The notes under the pieces are model-generated. The model made no database searches and was not told the DNA's origin. It was given only the letters and a program-made list of their open reading frames with translations. From a virus: 25,201 nt of DNA. Location: the IMG/VR virus record IMGVR_UViG_3300023178_000248, positions 1-25,201 of that record; one strand, written 5' to 3'. Made by a program: the position numbers and the translations under genes. Of the stretch, positions 15,772 through 23,322 are shown piece after piece; position 1 is the first letter of the stretch, and each line of letters opens with the position of its first letter.

Positions 15772-17513
15772 TGGGTAATCAAAAAAATAATGAGACTATT
15801 AGAATTGTTAGAGGCTCTGACAGATATGCAGGTGCTCCTGATACTGATTTATTTATTCAGGTACCTTTAAATTCCACAAAAAAAGAAAAAATAGAAGGTG
15901 ATAGAAATGTACTTTTAAATTTAGAGGAAAGATTTAATCACGAACGACAAATATCAACAAAGTTTAGAGTTGCAGGAAAAATAGTTAATATTTTTAATAA
16001 TTCAGTTTCTGGTAAGTGTACAACTTATGACCCATTTAGAGATAGTCTTTATTATATTGATGTTGAAAATTCAATTACCGCAGCAACTAACTTTAATAGT
16101 ATAATTTGGAAAGGGTATCCACAGTATGATGAGTTTTCATTTTTCAGAACGTCATCAGTAAAAAACCACATACCTTTTACAACTAAAAGTGCATCAACAT
16201 ATAACTGGTCATTATATATTACATATCCAAGCTCAAATGATTATGAGCAACCAATGCAATTTACAAACGATGATAATAACGTACCTAATAATTTTATCGT
16301 ATCTGATGGTATACCATACGTTATTAAAAACAGAGTGGTAAATGGTAAGAGATTAATCACATTTTATTGTGGGTTTAAACACAACGTAAATAAAGGTGAA
16401 TCTATATACTTAAAAAATCCTATTGACGGTAAAAATATGTTTGAGGTTTACAGCTTAGGTGACCAGTCTTTCGGCAATGAAGAAACGGTGTTGAATATCT
16501 ACGATTATGGGTTTACGGGAACCTCTTTCAATGACGGTACTGTTGGTAATTTTAAAAGAGTTATCAACCCTAACAACTCAGGTGAGACAATGTCTGAATA
16601 TTATGTTAGAAAACATAAAACATTAACAGAAGTTCAAAATGTAGACCTTCACAGAATGGGTTTTGAAAAAAGTAATTTTCCTATTAAAAAGAAAATAGAA
16701 TACTCAGGAGCCACACCAAATAAAACACAAAGAATTTCAGTAAAAGACGGTAGAGATGATTATGGGTTCTCATTTGACCGTGATATCGATATTATTGGTT
16801 TGATTGATAATTTAGACCGACCGTTAACTGAACTATTTGTTACCATAGTTAATAAAGGATATATGGGTTGGTTTAATAATCCGTTCAATCCTTTGAATTT
16901 TAGTAATAATCAATCAGGAATTGAGGTTGGTTGGAGTTTTAATTTTAGAAAAAATGATTTAGATGAGTGGTGGAAGAAGAGTAATCAAGACAATAAAGAC
17001 AATATACCGTATGGGTCTTATACCAATGCAGGTAAAACGTTTTATTACAATGCCGACCTACCAAAAGGACATGAATTAAAAGGTGATTTGTGTGAATGGA
17101 ACAAATTCGACCAAAAAGAAACGGTTTTGTCTTATATGTCACACAAATTTTCATTCAACAACAATCATTTTGATGATGGAGGTACTGTTAATTTACCTTT
17201 TGGTTATGGGTACCAACCACACTATAGTATACCTATTCGAGCTTATTCTGATTATGTAGAAACAGGAGACGAAGATAAGGTTTCAGACATACCTGATTAT
17301 TCATTTTACTCAAATTATGAAGGTTTATGGAGATGGAGAGACATTTATCCTTATGGATACATAGATACTAGTGGTAATGGTGTTAATCATCCTTTTTTAA
17401 ACAACGAACATTACCCTTTTAGTCAGATTTTGTTCTTGCAGACGCCAATAGAAAGAAATAATAACGTCTTTAACGACATAATTTACCCACCATTAATTGA
17501 TAATTGTGAATAA
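15771..17513 (+). CDS. Unrecognised 580-aa tail/baseplate-region protein
   Basis: It starts within the stop of the preceding gene (TAATG), so its translation is probably coupled and its amount matched. The composition (Asn, Tyr, Phe, Asp, Gly; few Leu) is typical of beta-rich virion proteins. There is no signal peptide or membrane segment. Notable stretches are an opening RIVRGSDRYAGAPDTDLFIQ, a middle DIDIIGLIDNLDRPLTELFV (about residues 340-360), and a Trp/Tyr-rich C-terminus LWRWRDIYPYGYIDTSG followed by NEHYPFSQILFLQTPIERNN. The N-terminal phrase IQVPLNST and the strand pattern would fit a protein packed against the giant protein. I cannot name it. It overlaps the next gene by eight bases. 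Confidence 0.8.
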   Translation: MGNQKNNETIRIVRGSDRYAGAPDTDLFIQVPLNSTKKEKIEGDRNVLLNLEERFNHERQISTKFRVAGKIVNIFNNSVSGKCTTYDPFRDSLYYIDVENSITAATNFNSIIWKGYPQYDEFSFFRTSSVKNHIPFTTKSASTYNWSLYITYPSSNDYEQPMQFTNDDNNVPNNFIVSDGIPYVIKNRVVNGKRLITFYCGFKHNVNKGESIYLKNPIDGKNMFEVYSLGDQSFGNEETVLNIYDYGFTGTSFNDGTVGNFKRVINPNNSGETMSEYYVRKHKTLTEVQNVDLHRMGFEKSNFPIKKKIEYSGATPNKTQRISVKDGRDDYGFSFDRDIDIIGLIDNLDRPLTELFVTIVNKGYMGWFNNPFNPLNFSNNQSGIEVGWSFNFRKNDLDEWWKKSNQDNKDNIPYGSYTNAGKTFYYNADLPKGHELKGDLCEWNKFDQKETVLSYMSHKFSFNNNHFDDGGTVNLPFGYGYQPHYSIPIRAYSDYVETGDEDKVSDIPDYSFYSNYEGLWRWRDIYPYGYIDTSGNGVNHPFLNNEHYPFSQILFLQTPIERNNNVFNDIIYPPLIDNCE

Positions 17514-18366
17514 GTTTAGATTTACAGTAAAACAAAACGACACGGAGATAAATTTACCTATTGAAATCAAATTTGATGGTTTAGGTAGGGAAGATTTGGT
17601 GCAACAGTATGAGGATGATGTATTAGAACAAATCATCAACCCTGTTGAAGATTTTGAGGTTACGAGATATTCACATAACGAGTGGTTAGACTCTAATAAT
17701 GAGAAAAAAACAAGTACAACGTATAGTTTTAACTTTTTTGATAGGTCTAAAAATATAACCAGCACTACAATTGCTGATAATGGTTTATGGGTGTCGGATT
17801 ACAACTATATAGACCCAGCAGTATTCTCAACATATAGTGGAATTACCTTTACTGATAAGGAAGTTTACTACTATGCAAATTCATTTAGTAGAAGTTTTTT
17901 TAAGTTGGATTTTTATGATAGTGTAAAATCTGAAAACCAACAAATATACTTCACAATCATCATTCCGACACAACAAGGTAGAAAAGAAAGTGTAGATATT
18001 GGTACGGTGTCCGTTCCAAATGTAGTGGACATACGAAGACCTACCTTTGATTTAGATTTTGTGGGTGACAAAGAAGGGTATTTTATCTATTGGCTAAAGA
18101 GTAGAGAATATATAAACATCAACGATTTTTATATGTCTGCAAAATTCTATAATGCTAAAACAGGTGAGTTTACTCGTATGATGAACCGTCCTCAATCATC
18201 ATTAAGTCAGAAATTTAATTTTGATAAAGAGGAGTACTTTTATTACAAAGTAAGCTTAGATGTTAATAATTATGAATATGAAGTTTTCAATACATACGGT
18301 ACACAAAATAGAGTGGGTACTTTAATTGATAACATAAACTGGTATGAATATGTAAACCCACAATAA
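17506..18366 (+). CDS. Unrecognised ~286-aa tail/baseplate-region protein
   Basis: The preferred start is GTG at 17506 (MNKFRFTVKQND), which overlaps the preceding stop by eight bases. A TTG at 17497 would add three residues but is less likely. The protein is beta-rich and acidic with alternating hydrophobic strands (YYYANSFSRSFFKLDFYD, QQIYFTIIIPT, FIYWLKSREYININDFYMSA) and no Cys cluster, membrane segment or signal. A C-terminal segment YYKVSLDVNNYEYEVFNTYG resembles an Ig-like closing strand pair. I recognise no family. Its place in a stop/start-coupled series with the 580-aa and 360-aa genes suggests a structural component of the same sub-assembly. Confidence 0.75.
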   Translation: MNKFRFTVKQNDTEINLPIEIKFDGLGREDLVQQYEDDVLEQIINPVEDFEVTRYSHNEWLDSNNEKKTSTTYSFNFFDRSKNITSTTIADNGLWVSDYNYIDPAVFSTYSGITFTDKEVYYYANSFSRSFFKLDFYDSVKSENQQIYFTIIIPTQQGRKESVDIGTVSVPNVVDIRRPTFDLDFVGDKEGYFIYWLKSREYININDFYMSAKFYNAKTGEFTRMMNRPQSSLSQKFNFDKEEYFYYKVSLDVNNYEYEVFNTYGTQNRVGTLIDNINWYEYVNPQ

Positions 18367-19448
18367 TGGAAGAAAGATATTACATAAAGATTTCACCTGA
18401 ATCTTTAAAGGGTGATGTGGTCCAAGAATTTTTTAGTGGAAATACTTTTGGGGTATACACAGGTATGACTAATATCTTAAGTGGAGGGACTAATGGTGCT
18501 AGTTTATTGACAGGTTTGACAGTACCTTTGGTATTTACGCAAACGTATGAAAATTTAGGTTACTATACGCCTTTTGATGGGTTTATTTTACAAAAAGATG
18601 TGGTAAATAATTTTGTTACCAACAAAGACCCTGGTAACCAATATACTATCAGATTATATAACACTTCAGACCAGTATAAAGGTTTTTTAAAACTGGCAAG
18701 TTACACTGTAGATTGGGGTGACGGTACAACTGACCCACTAACCTCAAACGCTCCTCAGTATTTATCACACACCTATCCGTTTACACCTTCAGGGTATACG
18801 ATTACTTTAACACAAAACAATCCGTGGGGTGAAACTATTGTAAATAAAAAAGTATACGTTCCAACAACAGGAGTTACGATTAATAATCCTGCGGGAGAGA
18901 TAACTTTTACACCTCAAGGGGGTAATTGGTCAGGTATTCCGATTAGTTACAAATACATTTTTAGTGGGGATAGTTCAAATACTGTTGCGAGTCAAACATC
19001 GAATAACTTTACAACGGTACCTTTTGTTGTTAGTGGATTTACATCATCAAGATTAAACGAATTAAAATTATATGGTACAGTTCCTTATGATGTGACTGTA
19101 ACCGTTAAAAAACAAGGACAACCATACGGTAAAGTCAATGCGATAACTAGTGGTTATACCTCATATACAATTAATAATGTGGATTATTATGATTACCCTG
19201 ACGGTACCACATATTACGTAGCCAATTCATCAGGTTTAACAAGTAATGAGCTTGTTGCATCTGCGATTACAAAACAAGAAGTATTAATTAATGTAGTTGA
19301 CTCTCCAGAAATACAATCTGAAATATTTATTGAGAGAGGTAAGCTATCAGGATTTGAGTCTTTGCAGAGATTAGGTGAAGTTGATAACATGGGTGACTTA
19401 ACTTCTTATGGTTATGGTTACTTCAAAATAAACAAACAGAAAGAATAA
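18366..19448 (+). CDS. PKD-domain tail/baseplate-region protein, 360 aa
   Basis: The start overlaps the preceding stop (TAATG, 18364-18368). Residues about 105-170 contain a PKD-type Ig fold with the signature VDWGDGTT (Asp116-Trp117), an HTY strand (LSHTYPFTP) and GYTITLTQNNPWGE. PKD domains usually mediate protein or carbohydrate contacts outside cells, so a receptor-binding or bridging role on the virion is plausible. The C-terminal 50 residues (SEIFIERGKLSGFESLQRLG, then EVDNMGDLTSYGYGYF) form a separate conserved-looking block, perhaps the baseplate attachment. No signal peptide or membrane helix is present, as expected for a virion protein. The exact role is unknown; the PKD assignment is fairly secure. 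Confidence 0.8.
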   Translation: MEERYYIKISPESLKGDVVQEFFSGNTFGVYTGMTNILSGGTNGASLLTGLTVPLVFTQTYENLGYYTPFDGFILQKDVVNNFVTNKDPGNQYTIRLYNTSDQYKGFLKLASYTVDWGDGTTDPLTSNAPQYLSHTYPFTPSGYTITLTQNNPWGETIVNKKVYVPTTGVTINNPAGEITFTPQGGNWSGIPISYKYIFSGDSSNTVASQTSNNFTTVPFVVSGFTSSRLNELKLYGTVPYDVTVTVKKQGQPYGKVNAITSGYTSYTINNVDYYDYPDGTTYYVANSSGLTSNELVASAITKQEVLINVVDSPEIQSEIFIERGKLSGFESLQRLGEVDNMGDLTSYGYGYFKINKQKE

Positions 19449-19452
19449 AAAA

Positions 19453-20361
19453 ATGGCATTAGGAACATACGGAACTGTAAGACCCGCAGACATGTCCCCT
19501 GAAGATGTGGAGATTATTTTAAACTACACTGCTTCAAGAGATGTGACAACAAACTTTGTTTTATCAAAACTGAACGCCGCTGACGTACTTACCCCTTACT
19601 TTCACAATTCAGACACAGGAGGAAGTCCTGATGTTGAGATTTTAGGTGGTTTATACAATTTAAAATTACCAGCCGAAGAGTTCAATAAAATAGGTATATA
19701 TACCTTATACATTAGACCTGTAGAGATTAGAACGACAATCACTGATTGTGGTGTTCTATCTGCATTACCTAATGTGAAGGGTATCATCATCGATTTAAAT
19801 GGGGTACCTGAAGAATTTAGAAGTAGATTTACCAACCAGGGTCTTGTTGGTTATCGAATAGAGTATTTGAATAGTGATGGTACGAAAATTCCTAATTTCT
19901 ATAGAGTAATTACATCTTCTTTCTTTTGTGAACCTGTGGTGACTAACTTAACTAACACATCACAAAAAGCAATTAGATATAGGTATGTTGATAGCGGTAG
20001 TGATTTAATTTTCTGTACTGTATCACCTTCGAGTGCTCCTTCTAATAAGGCGACTGCGACACCATTTATAGGTCAACCTAATCAAAACATAATTGTAACT
20101 AATACATTCTTTAATCCAATTACGGTAGATATTGAATTGGCTGAGCATGATATTGATACACTTGCTATTGCACTTTACGGAAATCAGACTAAGAGTATGG
20201 AAGACGGTATCTACACATTATATGATAGAAACCTTAACATTTATAAACAATACAACTTATTTGAAATTCGTGACGAGTTTAACAATCTTCTTTATGAGGT
20301 TCGTCAAGACCGTGATGAGAACATTGATTTCAGCAAGAATTTCAATAACATAATCAGTTAA
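19453..20361 (+). CDS. Unrecognised 302-aa tail/baseplate-region protein
   Basis: It begins four bases after the PKD gene. The leader is A-rich with no Shine-Dalgarno. The opening MALGTYGTVRPADMSPEDVEIILNY is followed by a beta-rich middle (GGLYNLKLPAEEFNKIGIYT, LYIRPVEIRTTITDCGVL, KGIIIDLNGVP) and a C-terminus with IYTLYDRNLNIYKQYNLFEI and DEFNNLLYEVRQDRDENIDF. Four scattered Cys do not form an obvious site. The size is similar to T4 gp8 (334 aa), a wedge protein placed between gp7 and the tail periphery, but I see no sequence evidence for that. A structural role is inferred from its position directly before the gpI/gp7-like gene. Confidence 0.78.
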   Translation: MALGTYGTVRPADMSPEDVEIILNYTASRDVTTNFVLSKLNAADVLTPYFHNSDTGGSPDVEILGGLYNLKLPAEEFNKIGIYTLYIRPVEIRTTITDCGVLSALPNVKGIIIDLNGVPEEFRSRFTNQGLVGYRIEYLNSDGTKIPNFYRVITSSFFCEPVVTNLTNTSQKAIRYRYVDSGSDLIFCTVSPSSAPSNKATATPFIGQPNQNIIVTNTFFNPITVDIELAEHDIDTLAIALYGNQTKSMEDGIYTLYDRNLNIYKQYNLFEIRDEFNNLLYEVRQDRDENIDFSKNFNNIIS

Positions 20362-20364
20362 TAA

Positions 20365-23322
20365 ATGGCGAATAACAAGAAGAAATATTTTTATCCACCT
20401 GCACCTCCGAGTGGTAATGAGTCATTCTCACCAAACTTGGTAGGTTTTCAAGTTAATAATGGTGGGGGTTTAACTCAAGGGAACTTCGAGTTTACTACTT
20501 CTATTGTAGAAAAGGTAAACAGAACGTTTGAAACTGGAGTTTTTTCAAACCCTATTTCTTTATTGGATATCGATGTTAAAAGTATTGAAGATTCTAAGGC
20601 GATTGCTCTTAAAAACTTTCGAGTATACCCGAACTACGATATTAGTCAGGTAACAAATTATGCATTATATGGTTCGTTACAAAAAAGGTTATCGGCATCT
20701 ATTACTAAAATTATTCATTATTTCCCTGCGTGTATTGAAGTCAATAGGGTAAAGTTATTAGACTACTCAACTGCAAACACTGCGAGTAATATCAGTTTTA
20801 ATCAAACTCAAAATACGACAACATTCAAAATGGATGTTACTCGATTTATTAATCATTTTGATATTGATTATTCAAAGAATGCTACACGTAATATAGAAGT
20901 AAGACCATTTGCAACGAGTCCATTACGAAACTTAACCAAAAACTATCAAAAATATGCATTGTATGTTGATGATATGGAAACTGAATATAAGATGGTTAAT
21001 TTTATACCGTCTACTGTATTATCGGCAGGAACGGTGACGGTGACTGTTGAAGGTAATCCGTTCAGTGGTTCATCATCAACAACATCTACTTTGGTGTTAA
21101 GACCAAATAAGTTTGAAACTGAGGTTGCATTTAAAGAACCGTTTGATGAAGTTGAAGATTTCCTTTTAAATAGGTTTAGTAATCCACCATATAAAGCAAC
21201 TTTTGATTTAGTTGAGGAAACAGATTCAGGTAGGTTTGTAAAAACAAAAAAATCAGCAGTTTGGCCAAAAAATGGTTTATGGAACTTAGACATCGTTACT
21301 GAGAGGTTTGACGAGTATTTGGCGGAAATTAGTAATATTGCGTTATTATTAGATACGAATAAGACTGATTTAATTGTTCGTTTTTTAACGACAGGTGCAT
21401 TTAAGGACTTCGATACTGGTGACCAAAAAATAGAAAAGGTATTACAAATTTATGGTAGAAGTTTTGATGAAACGAAAAAATTCATCGATGCGTTATCATT
21501 TATGAACTCAGTTAATTACACACCTCAAAATGATATACCTTCAGAGTTATTAAAGAATTTAGCCCAAACATTAGGTTGGAATAATAATATATCTCCAATT
21601 ACTAACGATGACTTTTTAAGTTCAGTATTTGGAACTAAAAATAAATCGATATACCCTGGTTTCCAAAACGACCCTACACCAAATCAGTTAAACTATCAAT
21701 TCTATAGGAACCTTATATTAAATTCTGCATACCTATTCAAATCAAAAGGTACGAGAAGAAGTATTATGGCTCTTATGGCCTTTATAGGTGCACCTAAAGA
21801 TTTAATTGAATTTAATGAGATAGTATATGTTGCCGATGGACCGATTAACGTTGAAAGATTTAATGGTGAGTTCTTAAAAATATCGGGTGGTACAAAGGTA
21901 GATGTTATTCCTCAGTTGGACCCTAATGTAACTTACAATATACGAGGAAAAAAATACACAGGATTTACTACTTCAACTTCAGTGTTACAAATAGATAGTA
22001 CAAGGGGTGATTACCCTATGGATGATAATGGTTATCCAAAGAGACCAACAGTAAATAACGACTTTTTCTTTGAGAAAGGTTCAGGTTGGTATATCCAAAC
22101 TCCTGACCACAGGTCACCTGAAAAATTAGATGTTACTAATTCTACATTTACAGGTGCTAATCCTAATGTTCAAACGACTCTTGAAACATTTACTTACGGC
22201 CAGAAATACTTTGATAGGTTTAGACAGTTCCCATATATGAATTTAGGTTTTGGGTTAACTAAGACTATCGATAACAACAAATCTTGGGACGATACTGAAA
22301 CGGGATTAAGAAGAAACAGAGATGTGTACAATGCGTACTACGAAGTTGCTGATGAAAGATTAGTTTTAAACGCCAAGAATGTTGAGTTGTCACTTAACAT
22401 GGGTCAGGGTATCTTATATGATATTTGGAGAATGTCGAGAAGGTACGATTATCCATTCCCTTCAACAGGGTTAACGGCTCCATATCCATCACCATACGGA
22501 AAAGATTGGACGGTCATTAATCCGAGACCAAAAGAAAAGACTTTCTTTGAGTTTGCTCAAACATTCTACAATAACATGATTAATGTTAGGAACCGTCAAA
22601 CCATCAACGATGGTGCTCATAATGGATATCCTACATTACAATCAATTTATTGGAAATACCTTCAATCTGAGGAGACGGTTAATATACCGTCAAATAAGTA
22701 CACTTACCAAAAGATGATTGACTTTACTTTAGGATTAGGTGATTACTGGACTAAGTTGGTAGAACAAATGATTCCAGCATCTACGATATGGGTGGGTGGT
22801 CAAAAAATGGAAGATGTAACTCTTTTAAGACAGAAGTATGTGTACCGTAGACAAAGAGGTTGTGAATGGCAATTGGTGGAGTGTATTCCTTGTGAATATA
22901 ACGGTCAGTTATATTCTTATGACTGTATCGACCAAACGATAAGTTGTAGTGTAAACCTTGATTCGATACCAACTATTTTAACTAACAGTATTAGTAATTG
23001 TGTTTCTAAGTCAGGGTATACGTCAACAGATTGTGTATTGGCAAGTTTAGTGAGTGATTGGTATGTCGATGTTAGGTTAGATAGTGATGTGTTAGTACAA
23101 GAAAAATTCTTTACTGGATATGGTAATCAAGATTACCCATCTAATACTGATTGGATTAATGCATTGAATCAGAAGCTAGAGTATTTATATCAAAATGGTT
23201 TGAATTACTATATAGATGAGAATAATGTTTTAACAGTAAGTAATACTACTTGTTATGACGATTTCACTGATAAAAAACTAACGGTAAATGTTGGGGTAGA
23301 CATACAAATTAATTGTAGTTAA
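20365..23322 (+). CDS. Tail protein I / gp7-like baseplate wedge protein with Cys-rich C-terminus
   Basis: This 985-aa protein contains, at about 360-480, a helical region like phage tail protein I (P2 gpI, the counterpart of T4 gp7). Segments are YGRSFDETKKFIDALSFMN, SELLKNLAQTLGWNN, and NLILNSAYLFKSKGTRRSIM followed by ALMAFIGAP; the KGTRRSI helix pair near 460 is the most characteristic. The N-terminus is Pro-rich then beta-like. The last 150 residues are Cys-rich (C833, C840, C843, C853, C860 and more) and look like a separate domain. T4 gp7 is 1032 aa, so the length fits. With the gp6-like and gp25-like proteins this would complete the baseplate wedge core, although here five genes intervene between it and gp6. 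The stop overlaps the next start (TAATG, 23320-23324). Confidence 0.7.
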   Translation: MANNKKKYFYPPAPPSGNESFSPNLVGFQVNNGGGLTQGNFEFTTSIVEKVNRTFETGVFSNPISLLDIDVKSIEDSKAIALKNFRVYPNYDISQVTNYALYGSLQKRLSASITKIIHYFPACIEVNRVKLLDYSTANTASNISFNQTQNTTTFKMDVTRFINHFDIDYSKNATRNIEVRPFATSPLRNLTKNYQKYALYVDDMETEYKMVNFIPSTVLSAGTVTVTVEGNPFSGSSSTTSTLVLRPNKFETEVAFKEPFDEVEDFLLNRFSNPPYKATFDLVEETDSGRFVKTKKSAVWPKNGLWNLDIVTERFDEYLAEISNIALLLDTNKTDLIVRFLTTGAFKDFDTGDQKIEKVLQIYGRSFDETKKFIDALSFMNSVNYTPQNDIPSELLKNLAQTLGWNNNISPITNDDFLSSVFGTKNKSIYPGFQNDPTPNQLNYQFYRNLILNSAYLFKSKGTRRSIMALMAFIGAPKDLIEFNEIVYVADGPINVERFNGEFLKISGGTKVDVIPQLDPNVTYNIRGKKYTGFTTSTSVLQIDSTRGDYPMDDNGYPKRPTVNNDFFFEKGSGWYIQTPDHRSPEKLDVTNSTFTGANPNVQTTLETFTYGQKYFDRFRQFPYMNLGFGLTKTIDNNKSWDDTETGLRRNRDVYNAYYEVADERLVLNAKNVELSLNMGQGILYDIWRMSRRYDYPFPSTGLTAPYPSPYGKDWTVINPRPKEKTFFEFAQTFYNNMINVRNRQTINDGAHNGYPTLQSIYWKYLQSEETVNIPSNKYTYQKMIDFTLGLGDYWTKLVEQMIPASTIWVGGQKMEDVTLLRQKYVYRRQRGCEWQLVECIPCEYNGQLYSYDCIDQTISCSVNLDSIPTILTNSISNCVSKSGYTSTDCVLASLVSDWYVDVRLDSDVLVQEKFFTGYGNQDYPSNTDWINALNQKLEYLYQNGLNYYIDENNVLTVSNTTCYDDFTDKKLTVNVGVDIQINCS

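Noticed and set aside
17497-17505. TTG at 17497 as start of the ~286-aa gene
   Set aside because: The GTG at 17506 gives a tighter stop/start overlap with the previous gene and a more usual N-terminus; the extra three residues have no support.
20946-21293. A 115-codon minus-strand frame inside the 985-aa gene
   Set aside because: It is antisense to a continuous coding frame with clear protein-level pattern; no promoter or start context supports it.
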